Assembly (NCBI RefSeq): GCF_011059145.1
Contig: NZ_JAALLT010000003.1
Coordinates: 248,001-312,000, forward strand
Length of the DNA: 64,000 bases
Origin: Halalkalibaculum roseum
GTDB taxonomy: Bacteria; Bacteroidota; Rhodothermia; Balneolales; Balneolaceae
Direction: 5' to 3'
The notes below the pieces were generated by a model, which worked only from the letters and a program-made list of their open reading frames with translations, was not told the origin of the DNA and ran no database searches. The translations under genes were made by a program, and so were the position numbers. Of this stretch, positions 46,466-56,299 are shown piece after piece; within the stretch, counting starts at the first letter, position 1; each line of letters opens with the position of its first letter.

Positions 46466-47125
46466 TCAGAAGCGCACCTTCACATTAGCCATGATACCGG
46501 CTCTTGTTGTAGGGTGTCTGGAAAAGTAAAGTGCCGTATCGGTATTACGGGAATTTACATTGCCTGCACGATTATAAGCACTGATGGCACTGACCACTCT
46601 GTTAACTACCATTAATCCGATTAAAGCCGGAAGCTGTTGGTCAATATTCTCAAAACGGTTTCGGATGTCGTTGTATTCATTTCGATATGCATCACTTTGC
46701 CAATTCCACCTGTTTTTCGGTCTATCCTCCAACAGCTGATCCCAATTTCGTGTTCTCAATTGGTAATCATTGTAATCCTGAAGGTTGTTAAAATCACCAA
46801 CAGCAAGCTGAATCTCCCGGCTCCGATTTTCAATATCTATTCCGGCTTCATCTCTGGCATAGCTGTACCAATTTTCTTGCAAATTGTTGGAGTGAATATT
46901 AAAACCAAAAAAGGAAAGGATAAGTACTGCATCAGCTCCCAAATGATATTTTCCCCTGTTCCAATCGCTCCGGTCAACGTAGTAGTGGCCCCATCCCGGC
47001 ACAATCAGAGATTTTACAAAGGCGGTTCTTGGATTGACCTCTCCTGACTCACTATTAATATCCTGAGCAATAACTGCACGGCAACATACAACTGTAAAAA
47101 ATAGTATTGGGAGTAATTGTCGCAA
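46466..47125 (-). CDS. DUF5683-type membrane protein of unknown function
   Basis: A conserved envelope protein of Bacteroidota (DUF5683 type). The hallmark KSLIVPGWGHYYVDRSDWNRGKYHLGADA (shortened here to PGWGHYYVDRSDWNRGKYH) lies just after a signal peptide. Hydrophobic helices follow near the middle (AVLILSFFGFN) and the C-terminal half (ALIGLMVVNRVVSAISAY). I prefer the TTG at 47125, since it gives a tight signal peptide (RQLLPILFFTVVCC) and avoids overlap with ccmF. An in-frame ATG at 47194 would overlap ccmF by 62 bp. Function is unknown; it is followed immediately by truA. Confidence 0.78.
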   Translation of the reverse strand: MRQLLPILFFTVVCCRAVIAQDINSESGEVNPRTAFVKSLIVPGWGHYYVDRSDWNRGKYHLGADAVLILSFFGFNIHSNNLQENWYSYARDEAGIDIENRSREIQLAVGDFNNLQDYNDYQLRTRNWDQLLEDRPKNRWNWQSDAYRNEYNDIRNRFENIDQQLPALIGLMVVNRVVSAISAYNRAGNVNSRNTDTALYFSRHPTTRAGIMANVKVRF

Positions 47126-47132
47126 TAGGGTG

Positions 47133-49631
47133 TTATGAGTTGGGCTTTTTTCGTTCTCTATCCCAATGTCGGAAAATGGAAACGCTAAATCCAATCATCA
47201 ATAAAAATGTACCTGCCCACACCACCGAAATAAATGGTTTCTCCTCAGCTACCAATAACACCCACTCATCCTCGTACTCTTCATCGATTCCCGTAACGGT
47301 TAGTTCAATTTCTCCGCTTTCGGGTTTGACCTGGGTGAATTGGATACTGATATCATTTGTCAGCTGCTGCGGAGGGGTAAATGCCCAGCTTTTTCCATCC
47401 TGATTATATATTGCAAACAAAGGATTTAAACTTGTTGATTCACCCGTTGCCCTTTGGGAAATATTCAACCGTGCCCTGATAGCAATCATGGTACTGTCAG
47501 GAAGCTGCTGTATTTCACTGGTTTCTGCTCTAATATAGTCCTGGAAACTTATATCATAGCCGCCAAGGCTGATAGTTTCACCCCTGCCTACAGTAATTTT
47601 TTGGGTTGCCACGCTGTCAACACCGGTGCTATCTACGTTTTGAGAAGCTGCCTGCATCACCTTTTCATTGCGCTCATTGACTTGTTCAACGAAAGAGCTG
47701 CCTGCCACATAAAGATAAATATCACTGAATAAACCGGAACGAACATCAGGATCAACGGACCACTGAATAGCTCCGCTTCCGCCGCTATTCATTGGATATA
47801 CCTGTGGATGCAGTGTAAAGAGTTCCTTCCCTCCTTCGGCTGACTGAAACTTGATCTTATATTCTTGCTGCCCGGGACGTTCCTGATTTGACATTGTGTA
47901 ACCTTCGTAAGTTACCAGGTATTCCCCATTGATTATCTTGGATTTGTTTAATTTTAACTCCAGAAAATTAACCTTTTGTTTTACGGGAAAGCCCTGTTCA
48001 TCCAAAGCTTCACCTCGTTCAACAGCAGCATTATAATTTAGAGTAGACTGGTCCAGAAGGTTTTCATTGTAGGCTGAGGAAGCGAGAATTCCAATTAAAA
48101 GAACTCCGAAACCGACATGACTAAGTGCACCTCCAATCAACAAGGAATTTTTCCGTATCAGGTGCAACATGATAGCTCCGTTACCGATTACAGCAAACCA
48201 GCCGGCCAGCAAGTATACCATGTAATAAAGATTTCGTACATCAGCAATCATGATACTAGCCAGAGTTGCAATACAGGCAATTGCGACAGGCCAGGTTAGA
48301 TCTCTGGATAATGTTTCAGCATCCTGCTTTTTCCAGAACAGGTACTGCCCGATTACCGTCATAATTGCTGCTATGATGGCGAGCGGCATCGTCCACTCGT
48401 TATAAAAACTGACCTCCGGAGGAGTGGGATTTTCGGTAAACAGTTTCCCGATGATGGGAGAGCTGGTACCGAGCGCAATTACCAATCCAATAAGAAATAG
48501 TACCATGGCTCCTGCAAAGGTCATGAATTCCCTGCTCAGCAATTTGGAGTCATTCTTTTGCTGGGGTAAATCTTTATAACGGTACGCGAGCAGACCTAGT
48601 CCCACACCGGTTACTACAACCATGAAAACGACTAGCTGTCCGTATAATCCTAGATCAACAAAGCTATGTACTGAAGCATCCGCTAGAATACCGGAACGGG
48701 TTAGAAACGTCTCGTAAACAATTGCCACATAGGCCAATATGGCAAATACAATGGATGCTTTTTGAGATGTAGAGCTTTTCCTCTGAATAATCATGGTGTG
48801 AATGCCGGCAGTACCTAACAGCCATGGTACAAAAGATGCATTTTCTACCGGGTCCCAAGCCCAATAGCCTCCGAAGGAGAGCGTTACGTAAGCCCAATAC
48901 CCACCAAGAAATATTGCAGTTAGTAAAGCAACATTTGCCGCCAGGGTCCACGGCAGAGCAGGATGAATCCATTCGTTATACTTTTTCTTCCATAAGGCGG
49001 CCATTGCAAAACAATAAGGAATGGTCATCATGGCAAAACCTAGGAACAATATCGGTGGATGAATCATCATCCAGGGACTCTTCAAGAGATCGTTCAAACC
49101 CTTGCCTTCAGCCGGTACGAAATCTGGATTAGCCTGCAAGAAAGGTGCATTAGGCATGGCTTCGGCGATTGTTCGAAACGGTGAGGCCCCCAGGGTGAAA
49201 TCCCCAATAGAGATTCCTGAAATCATAGACAGCAGAAACACCTGCGTCATGGTTAGAAAAAACAGAACCGGTCCCCTGTAGGGTTTCCTAGTCCACTTCA
49301 TTAGACCGAGCCCAAAAACGGTCGAGAGTAATATCCAAAGCATGAAGCTGCCTTCCTGGCCACCCCAAAATGCGGATATGAGATATTTTAACTGTAAATC
49401 GGAACTGGTATAATTATAGACGTAGTAATACCCAAACTCGTGATTCAGAATAAGATTGATTAGCAGTACGGAAGCTGCCAGCAGGAATAAACCCTGTAGC
49501 CCGAATATCCAGTTTGACCATCTAAAATAGCGGTTGTCGTCGTTTTTGGAGTAGATATAATAACCTACAAGCGCAATCAGGCTACTCAAGAATGCCGCAT
49601 TTACCAGTAATTTTCCTGCTATTCCTATCAT
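47133..49631 (-). CDS. ccmF: Cytochrome c maturation heme lyase CcmF
   Basis: Integral membrane protein that joins heme to apocytochrome c in the system I pathway. The 832-residue protein has many membrane segments. The heme-handling tryptophan-rich motif is WGGYWAWDPVENASFVPWL (about residues 246-264), preceded by HPPILFLGFAMM. A large periplasmic loop (about 530-795) precedes a last membrane helix. This extended loop is longer than in proteobacterial CcmF (about 650 residues), as often seen in Bacteroidota. It is separated by 278 bp from ccmE upstream. Confidence 0.93.
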   Translation of the reverse strand: MIGIAGKLLVNAAFLSSLIALVGYYIYSKNDDNRYFRWSNWIFGLQGLFLLAASVLLINLILNHEFGYYYVYNYTSSDLQLKYLISAFWGGQEGSFMLWILLSTVFGLGLMKWTRKPYRGPVLFFLTMTQVFLLSMISGISIGDFTLGASPFRTIAEAMPNAPFLQANPDFVPAEGKGLNDLLKSPWMMIHPPILFLGFAMMTIPYCFAMAALWKKKYNEWIHPALPWTLAANVALLTAIFLGGYWAYVTLSFGGYWAWDPVENASFVPWLLGTAGIHTMIIQRKSSTSQKASIVFAILAYVAIVYETFLTRSGILADASVHSFVDLGLYGQLVVFMVVVTGVGLGLLAYRYKDLPQQKNDSKLLSREFMTFAGAMVLFLIGLVIALGTSSPIIGKLFTENPTPPEVSFYNEWTMPLAIIAAIMTVIGQYLFWKKQDAETLSRDLTWPVAIACIATLASIMIADVRNLYYMVYLLAGWFAVIGNGAIMLHLIRKNSLLIGGALSHVGFGVLLIGILASSAYNENLLDQSTLNYNAAVERGEALDEQGFPVKQKVNFLELKLNKSKIINGEYLVTYEGYTMSNQERPGQQEYKIKFQSAEGGKELFTLHPQVYPMNSGGSGAIQWSVDPDVRSGLFSDIYLYVAGSSFVEQVNERNEKVMQAASQNVDSTGVDSVATQKITVGRGETISLGGYDISFQDYIRAETSEIQQLPDSTMIAIRARLNISQRATGESTSLNPLFAIYNQDGKSWAFTPPQQLTNDISIQFTQVKPESGEIELTVTGIDEEYEDEWVLLVAEEKPFISVVWAGTFLLMIGFSVSIFRHWDRERKKPNS

Positions 49632-49909
49632 TAACTCTGCACGATTATTTAGTTCCTAAGTCTTTTGAATCCTATTCTTTGACTGAGTGTCCAAAGATAG
49701 TTTACTGATAACTACCGGGGTCAAATGCTGCCAAATTAAACGAACTATACCTAAAAAAACTATATCCATTAATGGATTATTGAGGGTTGTAATAGCATAA
49801 TCCAAATGAATATCTGAATTAGTCGTGATCACTTAGATAAATCATCACTTAAGCATAGAGGTCATTGAGCAATATGTCCTCAGATCTGGTAGCCAGTCTT
49901 GTTTCGTTG

Positions 49910-50311
49910 TCAGCTTTGTTCTGAATTTGCTCTGGTAAACCCGGATGGATCAGCGTTATTGTATTTTGAAGGACATTTCATCAACATATCGTTGGCATAA
50001 AACACACCGTTCTGCATCTCACCGATTACTACCAGCTGATCAGCCTGTTCAAAATTATTCGGCTTCGGTTTTGGATAAATTACTCTTCTGGTATTACCGG
50101 ACTTATCTTTCATGTAGAAACTAAAATTCTTTGATTCCATGGAGAATCCGTAATCCTGTGAATTATCCCAGGTTCCCACAACATGTGCGCCCTCCATACC
50201 TTGAGCTTGTTCAAAATCAACATAGGTGCTGATGCTGTTGCCAAAGTTATACATCAGTAAAGAGGTAAAGCCGATGATGGCGACAATTCCGAATATAAGC
50301 TTGGGTTTCAT
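49910..50311 (-). CDS. ccmE: Heme chaperone CcmE, cysteine variant
   Basis: Carries heme from CcmC to CcmF. The 133-residue protein has an N-terminal membrane anchor (about residues 3-23) and an OB-fold. In place of the classical HxxxY heme-attachment motif it has CPSKY (Cys113, Tyr117), the CxxxY form described in some archaea and Desulfovibrio-type bacteria, where heme binds the Cys. It follows the ccmD-like gene by 5 bp and is the last gene of a ccmC-ccmD-ccmE cluster. Confidence 0.88.
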   Translation of the reverse strand: MKPKLIFGIVAIIGFTSLLMYNFGNSISTYVDFEQAQGMEGAHVVGTWDNSQDYGFSMESKNFSFYMKDKSGNTRRVIYPKPKPNNFEQADQLVVIGEMQNGVFYANDMLMKCPSKYNNADPSGFTRANSEQS

Positions 50312-50316
50312 AGGTG

Positions 50317-50580
50317 TTAGGAGTTTTTAGTTTCTTCAATTTGTTGTTCCAACCGACTCACTTTTTTATCTACCCTTATGATAAAAAATAGTAGCACTAA
50401 CCAGATGATCAGACTCACCGCTAGTACAATAAAAATAAGATCATATGAAGCTGCCGCCTGAATAAAAGCACTTGATTCAGCAAGTCCGTTGGCAGCTTCC
50501 CACTTCTGGGAGTAGCTTTTGGTAAGTGTATCAACGGCTGCCACCGAATCTTCTTGTATAAGAAAAAGAAAAATATTCAT
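50317..50580 (-). CDS. CcmD-like small membrane protein
   Basis: An 87-residue protein with one strong membrane helix (about residues 47-69, IFIVLAVSLIIWLVLLFFII), then a basic/acidic coiled tail (KKVSRLEQQIEET). Size, topology and location between ccmC and ccmE fit CcmD, which releases holo-CcmE from CcmC in other bacteria. Sequence conservation in CcmD is weak, so the call rests mainly on context. The N-terminal 45 residues, including a possible signal-like start, are longer than in proteobacterial CcmD. Confidence 0.75.
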   Translation of the reverse strand: MNIFLFLIQEDSVAAVDTLTKSYSQKWEAANGLAESSAFIQAAASYDLIFIVLAVSLIIWLVLLFFIIRVDKKVSRLEQQIEETKNS

Positions 50581-50588
50581 GCTTTCTG

Positions 50589-51245
50589 TTACTCTAGCTC
50601 AAGTTTAACTTTTTTATAGCGGTTGAGAATATTACTGATCCAAATTGCCAATCCTATAAATCCAACTACCGCAGGATAAAATATGTATCGAAGTTCCGGT
50701 GCCGTTATCTCACTGAATGCAGGATTTCCTTCCGCCCCGGGATGCAAACTCGGAAGCTGGCGAGGTATAATATACAGTAAAAACGGTATGGTTGTAGCTG
50801 CGAACACATTAAAAACAGCTGCTATTTTGGCTCTTTTTTCAGGATTGTCAAAAGCAGTTCTTAAGACAAAATAAGCCACATAAATCATCATTCCCAATGC
50901 TGAAAGATTCATTCTCGGCTCGGCAAATGTCCACCAAGTGCCCCAGGTAAACCTGGCCCAAACAGCACCGGTTAGCAGCCCGCAAATACCGAACATCAAT
51001 CCTACCTGAGTCGCCGTTTCGGCCTTATGATCAGTTATGGGGTCTGGATTATTTAGATATTTAATACTGTAGATCAATCCGGCTCCAAAGCAGACCGCCA
51101 TGGTAAACCACATGGGTACATGCAAAAATAGATTTCGGGCCGATTGTTCCAGAATGGGAATATCCGGTATGGGTATCAAGAAACCGCCTACGATGACCAA
51201 AGTCATCCATACAGCTACCGCATACTTCCAAGGTTTTAAATTCAT
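50589..51245 (-). CDS. ccmC: Heme exporter/lyase subunit CcmC
   Basis: Membrane protein that loads heme on CcmE. The 218-residue protein has six hydrophobic segments and periplasmic His residues (FLHVPMWFTM and a later His). The WWD-type motif reads WGTWWTFAEPRMNLSALGM, with Glu where proteobacteria have Asp. Start of a ccmC-ccmD-ccmE cluster. The ATP-binding ccmA and ccmB genes are not in the window. Confidence 0.9.
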   Translation of the reverse strand: MNLKPWKYAVAVWMTLVIVGGFLIPIPDIPILEQSARNLFLHVPMWFTMAVCFGAGLIYSIKYLNNPDPITDHKAETATQVGLMFGICGLLTGAVWARFTWGTWWTFAEPRMNLSALGMMIYVAYFVLRTAFDNPEKRAKIAAVFNVFAATTIPFLLYIIPRQLPSLHPGAEGNPAFSEITAPELRYIFYPAVVGFIGLAIWISNILNRYKKVKLELE

Positions 51246-51386
51246 AATCTAGATACGTTCATTTTCAGGCCGGATAATATACGAAATGTGTACGGGAAAA
51301 CTTAGCTGATATTCTAGCATTTTAGCGAATTTTGCCTATGTTATCACTGTTATTTGAAGTTATTGTGAACAACTGAATATTGTACC

Positions 51387-51914
51387 ATGACAAAGTCGTC
51401 TGAAAAAAAATCTTACACACTAACCCCAAGCTGGAAACATTATCTTTCCGGCTACCTGCTCAGCATACTTGCGGTTCCCCTTGCCGGCATCGGATTGATT
51501 GGGTTATACTTTGTTAGAAAAAGGCACAAGAGCACAAGATATATCATAACTGATACACAGATATCTTCAATCGACTCCAAATATCAACGAAATGTAGACC
51601 TAGTCAATATTGAGAATATTGAGCTTGAAGAAGGATGGTGGAAGCGAAAACTCGGTATAGGCAACCTCATATTGCACACATCTGCCTCTGAGCTCAATAT
51701 CACAGGTATTGAAAATCCACGGGAACTAAAAGATCTACTGGAAAAAGCGATATCTGCAGAAATCCGAAAGCAGCAAGAGGAAGAAAAAAACAAGCCGAAG
51801 GAACCGAAATATAGCCCGGGGAGTATGGATAAAATGGAATATCTTACCGGATTATGGCAACAGGGTTTGATTTCTGAGGATGACTACGAGAATGAGCGCA
51901 AACATTTTGAATAA
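51387..51914 (+). CDS. Membrane-anchored PH-like domain protein with C-terminal SHOCT
   Basis: A 175-residue protein. One or two hydrophobic segments (about residues 17-42) are followed by a bacterial PH-like (bPH2/YdbT) domain with RYIITDTQISSIDSKYQRNVDL (shortened: RYIITDTQISSID). A charged linker leads to a SHOCT motif at the end (EYLTGLWQQGLISEDDYENER). Such proteins are common and their function is mostly unknown; membrane-associated regulation is a guess. It diverges from ccmC and converges on the next small membrane protein. Confidence 0.75.
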   Translation: MTKSSEKKSYTLTPSWKHYLSGYLLSILAVPLAGIGLIGLYFVRKRHKSTRYIITDTQISSIDSKYQRNVDLVNIENIELEEGWWKRKLGIGNLILHTSASELNITGIENPRELKDLLEKAISAEIRKQQEEEKNKPKEPKYSPGSMDKMEYLTGLWQQGLISEDDYENERKHFE

Positions 51915-51931
51915 CTTACCCATAGCCTCTT

Positions 51932-52396
51932 CTATTCATTTAGCTGTTGTACTTCAGAATAGGAAAGTTCTAAAGTCTCAATCATTTTATCTTCCTTTGG
52001 AAAAGTGCTTATAAAGAAAAATAGCGGTGCGATGGCTACGATAAGATACATCCTATCTCCTGAGAGTAAATAGGCCATAATCACTACCAGTGAAGCAGCT
52101 TCAACTAGTGCAACTCTAAGAATAGCAGCAGACCTAAAAGCATCTATTCTCTCTTTTAGAGATGAGCCTTTGACTATCTTTGAAATGCGATTTCTATAAG
52201 TGAAATAGGATAACCATAGTAGTAAACCGGCCAAAAGGAGAACAAGATAAAAGGCATTATCAGGAAGCGTAACCAATGAATCCCCTATACTCATGAAGTT
52301 GTGAAATGCAAAACTTATTCCCGCAAAGAGTATAACCCCAACAAATAGGGCCGCATGTAGTATTCTTATCTGAAAAAATGCCTGCTTTATATCCAT
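51932..52396 (-). CDS. Four-helix membrane protein of unknown function
   Basis: I do not recognise a named family with certainty. The 154-residue protein has four hydrophobic segments (about residues 13-33, 47-67, 92-109 and 113-132) and a short cytosolic tail. Similar small four-helix proteins are frequent in Bacteroidota. It is convergent with the PH/SHOCT gene, 17 bp away, and divergent from the peptidase gene. Confidence 0.65.
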   Translation of the reverse strand: MDIKQAFFQIRILHAALFVGVILFAGISFAFHNFMSIGDSLVTLPDNAFYLVLLLAGLLLWLSYFTYRNRISKIVKGSSLKERIDAFRSAAILRVALVEAASLVVIMAYLLSGDRMYLIVAIAPLFFFISTFPKEDKMIETLELSYSEVQQLNE

Positions 52397-52537
52397 AGTG
52401 CCTTTTAAATCTCAAAGAAAGTGAATTAAGCCGGGTAGTTTTAAATTTTTTAACCTGCCGTATTTAGTAACTCAGCGGTTAATTTTGTAAGTATAGAAAA
52501 ATTTTTGGCTTTAGGCTTTAACAAATCAACAAATACT

Positions 52538-54898
52538 ATGTGCGTATCGAGATCCTTCCTTAAATCGCTACTATTCACCGTTCTTGCATTTACACTTTTT
52601 GCAAATTTCACACTTGCTCAGAAAGCCGACTTTGAACAAGCTGAACGCTTTACCACCCAAATGATGGAGAAAATGGTAGGAAGTACAGAAGTAGATCCGG
52701 AGTGGATTGAAAATCAGGACAGGTTTTGGTACACCTATGAAAATTCAGAAGGCAAACACTGGTATTTCGTTGATGCAAACCGTGAGACAAAATCAAAACT
52801 ATTCGACCAGGAAGTAATGGCATCCAAACTGGCCGAAATTTTTAACAAGCCTTTCAACAGCAAAGATCTACCGCTTAAAGATTTTGAATACAATACCGGT
52901 GAAGGATTCTTTGAATTTAATGTTGATAGTATCCAATTCACATATAGGATTGACAATAATAGTTTAATCAAAGGTGACTCACTAAGTGAAGAACCAAGCA
53001 ATCGATGGAAAACATACTCACCTGACAGTACCTGGATAGCATTTGCTAAAAATCATAATCTCTACCTAATGAAAGCAGATGATCCCGACAGCGCAGAATA
53101 TCAGCTTACCGAAGACGGGCAGCGATGGTACAGTTTCCAGGCAGATGAAGAAGATACAACGAGTAACAAGCGATTGCGCTCAAATGCAAGATGGTTTGAA
53201 GATTCTGAGAAACTATACGCACGCCGAGCAGATGTCCGGGATGTCGAAGAGTTATGGGTAATCAATTCACTGAAGGAGCGGCCTGAATTGCAGACCTATA
53301 AATATCCGATGCCCGGAGATGAAAACATACCGCAGGACGAAGTTTGGGTATTCGATGCTGACAGCAAAGAAGGAATCAAGTTGGATACTGATAAGGAAGA
53401 GTGGGAAGATGAATCACTCGGTGGAGCCTATTTCAACGATGGTGGATTCTATACGGGACTCGATTCCGATTACCTCTACATATTGCGAAGAAATCGACAA
53501 TGGAATAAGATAGATGTCCTTCAGGCCAATACTGAAACGGGTGATGTTCGGATCCTGTTTTCTGAAGAGAGCAAACCCTATTTCAACACCCGTTTTGCCC
53601 AACTCGCTGTACTTAATGATGACTCGGAATTTGTCTGGTTTTCGGAGCGTACGGGGTGGGGACAACTATACCTCTATGATCAAAACGGAAACCTGAAAAA
53701 TCGAATAACTGACGGTTTTTATACAGCCGGTGATATTGTCAAAATTGATACTACCGAACGCACTCTCTACTTCGAGGCCTACGGTAAAGAAGATGGAGTA
53801 AGTCCTTATTACGCCCAGCTCTATAAGGTTAACCTGGACGGCAGCGATATGAAAAGGCTGACTCCGGAAAATGCGCATCATGATATTAGTGCTTCAGAAG
53901 AGGGAAACTTTTTTCTGGACAATTATTCCAGGGTTGATATGCCAACCGTATCCGTTTTGCGTGACGGGGAAGGGCGTGTCGTCCAACAGCTGGAAAAGGC
54001 AGATATCAGCCGAATGGAAGAAGCCGGTTGGAAAGCACCTGAAGCATTTAAGGTCAAGGCTGCCGATGATGCAACCGATCTCTACGGCGTAATGTGGAAA
54101 CCTTTTGATTTTGACTCGACGAAGTCATATCCAATCATCAGTTACGTATACCCGGGGCCTCAGACAGAGCCTTTCCCTGTTGGATTTACTATTCGGGGAT
54201 CAAGGGCTCGTCCTGCCACCCTGGCTCAACTGGGATTCATGGTAATCGCTATGGGACAGCGAGGTGGCAGTCCTTTGCGTTCAAAATACTACCATAACTA
54301 TGGATACGGAGATCTGCGTGACTACCCCCTTGCCGACAATAAATACGGTATTGAACAGCTGGCATCCCGCCACTCTTTTATTGATATAGATCGTGTAGGT
54401 ATTTTCGGGCATTCCGGGGGTGGGTTTATGAGTACTGCGGCTCTACTTACCTATCCTGATTTTTATGATGTCGCAGTATCATCGGCCGGAAATCATGACA
54501 ACAACATGTACAACCTTTGGTGGAGCGAGGTGCACAACGGCGTTAAAAAAGTTACTGAGAAAGTTAGAACCGACAGCACCGGTACCGACTCAGTTAAATC
54601 AGAATGGCAAGCACGTGTTGAGCCCAATACTGAACTGGCCGGAAATTTGCAGGGACACCTTCTCCTGGTACATGGAACAGTCGATGATAATGTACATCCG
54701 GGAAATACTATCCGCATGGCCGATGCCTTGATAAAAGAAGGAAAACGTTTTGATTTAATGATGTTGCCCGGGCAGCGCCACGGTTTTGGAGAGTACACCC
54801 CCTATTTCGAGCGCATGATGTGGTACTATTTTGCCGAACACTTACTGGGTGATTACCGTGATAATGTCAATTTCAATATTCCCGATTACGAAGAGTAG
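52538..54898 (+). CDS. Secreted S9 family peptidase (dipeptidyl-peptidase IV type)
   Basis: Exported serine peptidase that removes dipeptides, often Xaa-Pro, from peptide N-termini. From ATG 52538 it is 786 residues with a signal peptide (FLKSLLFTVLAFTLFANF, cleavage near LAQ). The N-terminal beta-propeller (about 50-500) has the DPP-IV-like WYTYENSEGKHWYFVD. The C-terminal alpha/beta-hydrolase has the triad Ser626 (GHSGGG), Asp716 (GTVDDNVHPG) and His748 (GQRHGFGEY). An upstream TTG at 52505 would add 11 residues ahead of the signal peptide and is less likely. It is a single gene with a large hairpin 28 bp after the stop. Confidence 0.92.
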   Translation: MCVSRSFLKSLLFTVLAFTLFANFTLAQKADFEQAERFTTQMMEKMVGSTEVDPEWIENQDRFWYTYENSEGKHWYFVDANRETKSKLFDQEVMASKLAEIFNKPFNSKDLPLKDFEYNTGEGFFEFNVDSIQFTYRIDNNSLIKGDSLSEEPSNRWKTYSPDSTWIAFAKNHNLYLMKADDPDSAEYQLTEDGQRWYSFQADEEDTTSNKRLRSNARWFEDSEKLYARRADVRDVEELWVINSLKERPELQTYKYPMPGDENIPQDEVWVFDADSKEGIKLDTDKEEWEDESLGGAYFNDGGFYTGLDSDYLYILRRNRQWNKIDVLQANTETGDVRILFSEESKPYFNTRFAQLAVLNDDSEFVWFSERTGWGQLYLYDQNGNLKNRITDGFYTAGDIVKIDTTERTLYFEAYGKEDGVSPYYAQLYKVNLDGSDMKRLTPENAHHDISASEEGNFFLDNYSRVDMPTVSVLRDGEGRVVQQLEKADISRMEEAGWKAPEAFKVKAADDATDLYGVMWKPFDFDSTKSYPIISYVYPGPQTEPFPVGFTIRGSRARPATLAQLGFMVIAMGQRGGSPLRSKYYHNYGYGDLRDYPLADNKYGIEQLASRHSFIDIDRVGIFGHSGGGFMSTAALLTYPDFYDVAVSSAGNHDNNMYNLWWSEVHNGVKKVTEKVRTDSTGTDSVKSEWQARVEPNTELAGNLQGHLLLVHGTVDDNVHPGNTIRMADALIKEGKRFDLMMLPGQRHGFGEYTPYFERMMWYYFAEHLLGDYRDNVNFNIPDYEE

Positions 54899-54925
54899 TA
54901 AATTAATTGGCAGGTTCTAGGTTCC

Positions 54926-54967
54926 AACGAACCCTCCAAGGGTTGAATAACCCTTGGAGGGTTCGTT
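54926..54967. repeat. Perfect 19-bp inverted repeat with 4-nt loop
   Basis: AACGAACCCTCCAAGGGTT, loop GAAT, then the exact reverse complement. It starts 28 bp after the peptidase stop, between converging genes. There is no following T-run. It is probably a transcript 3'-end hairpin or a copy of a palindromic repeat. It shares no sequence with the 32-bp palindrome at 9142. Confidence 0.82.
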
Positions 54968-55033
54968 ATAGATAAATTATTCTATTCTTACAGTAAATAT
55001 TTTAACCCCACCTTAAATCAATCTTTCGGCTCC

Positions 55034-56299
55034 CTAACCGCCGTCTGCGGCCAATTCTCTTTGATACACCCTCTCCTTTTGCGTCACCGTGAAATTCCAG
55101 ATGACCCCGGTGATAGCGAGCATGATGGCAAAGAAAATAATCAGCTCTTGTATAGTGAAGAGCTTCTGTTCAAGCAGGGTCGAAGCAATAATCACCGAAG
55201 CCGACTGTGCCAGTGTAAACAACAGCCACTCAGTACTGAATATCCTACCACGAAAAGTGTCGGGTGTTCGTCGCTGTAATAACACCGTACTCATAACCCA
55301 ATTTGCGCCGGATGCCGCATGAGCTACAAATACAAAAAAGAGCATGAGCCCCAGACTGCTCGACAAACCGACCAGCGCGTAGTTCACTCCGGCAAATATC
55401 ATGCACAATCCCATCCCCCAAATCCAGCTGCTCTCATTTTCAAATATTCTCCTGCCAATTACCGGTCCCACTCCGGTACCTATGCCCCGCGCTGAATAAA
55501 GCAAGCCAAGTCCTATGCTGCCCATCATTAATACGTCCTCAGAAACAAGAATAAGCATATAGGTCAAGGCACCCAGAAACATGGTAAAGCACCCTTTGGC
55601 TAATGTTGGACGTAAGATGTGGGGCTGATTAAAAAGATATTGAAACCCCTCCCTGATGCCTGTTAATGGATTCTTGGTGCGCTCAAGTTCTTCCGGATCC
55701 ATCTCTTTCTGTGGAATCACCGCTCTGTAGATGAACCAGGTCGAGACCCCATAGCTGATGGCATCAAGAATAAACACCAAGTCTGTTCCCAACCACTCGG
55801 TTGCCAATCCCCCGATACCCATACCCATTGTAAATATGATACTCCAGCTGGCGGCAGATAGCACATTAGCATCTACCAGCTCCTGTTCGGTAGTTACATT
55901 CGGAATAGATGAGGTTTTAGCAGGCTCAAATATTGCTGATAACATCATCTGTAATGCGGTCAAAACATAGGCAAGCCAAAGCGTTTGATAGGAGACTACC
56001 AACAACAGGCCTAGAACGATCATCCCCCTGAGAATATCACAGAACATCATCAAGTGTCTCCTGTTAAATCGGTCTGTGATATATCCGGCAAAAGGAGAAA
56101 ATGAAGCCAGGCTCATCATCTTTACCACTATGATAAGCCCAAGCAGAAATTCTGAATCAGAATACTTTGTAATCAGGGCATAGACAGCGAGAATACCGAA
56201 CCAGTCACCAAAATTAGATACAACCTGACTAAGCCATAACCGCCGATAGTTATGGTTGTTTTTTAGAAGGTTTATATATGGTCGTAATTTCTCGAGCAT
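55034..56299 (-). CDS. MFS transporter (EntS/MFS_3-like)
   Basis: A 421-residue inner-membrane transporter with about 11-12 hydrophobic segments. It begins NHNYRRLWLSQVVSNFGDWF, typical of the EntS/MFS_3 group, and has a motif A-like FAGYITDRFNRRHLMMFCD after the second helix. Members export siderophores, macrolides or unknown metabolites. No siderophore or antibiotic genes are adjacent, so the substrate is open. The gene converges with the DPP-IV-like peptidase. Confidence 0.85.
   Translation of the reverse strand: MLEKLRPYINLLKNNHNYRRLWLSQVVSNFGDWFGILAVYALITKYSDSEFLLGLIIVVKMMSLASFSPFAGYITDRFNRRHLMMFCDILRGMIVLGLLLVVSYQTLWLAYVLTALQMMLSAIFEPAKTSSIPNVTTEQELVDANVLSAASWSIIFTMGMGIGGLATEWLGTDLVFILDAISYGVSTWFIYRAVIPQKEMDPEELERTKNPLTGIREGFQYLFNQPHILRPTLAKGCFTMFLGALTYMLILVSEDVLMMGSIGLGLLYSARGIGTGVGPVIGRRIFENESSWIWGMGLCMIFAGVNYALVGLSSSLGLMLFFVFVAHAASGANWVMSTVLLQRRTPDTFRGRIFSTEWLLFTLAQSASVIIASTLLEQKLFTIQELIIFFAIMLAITGVIWNFTVTQKERVYQRELAADGG

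Noticed and set aside
49764-49777. Palindrome ATCCATTAATGGAT in the ccmE-ccmF gap
   Set aside because: 14 bp, AT-rich, no supporting context.
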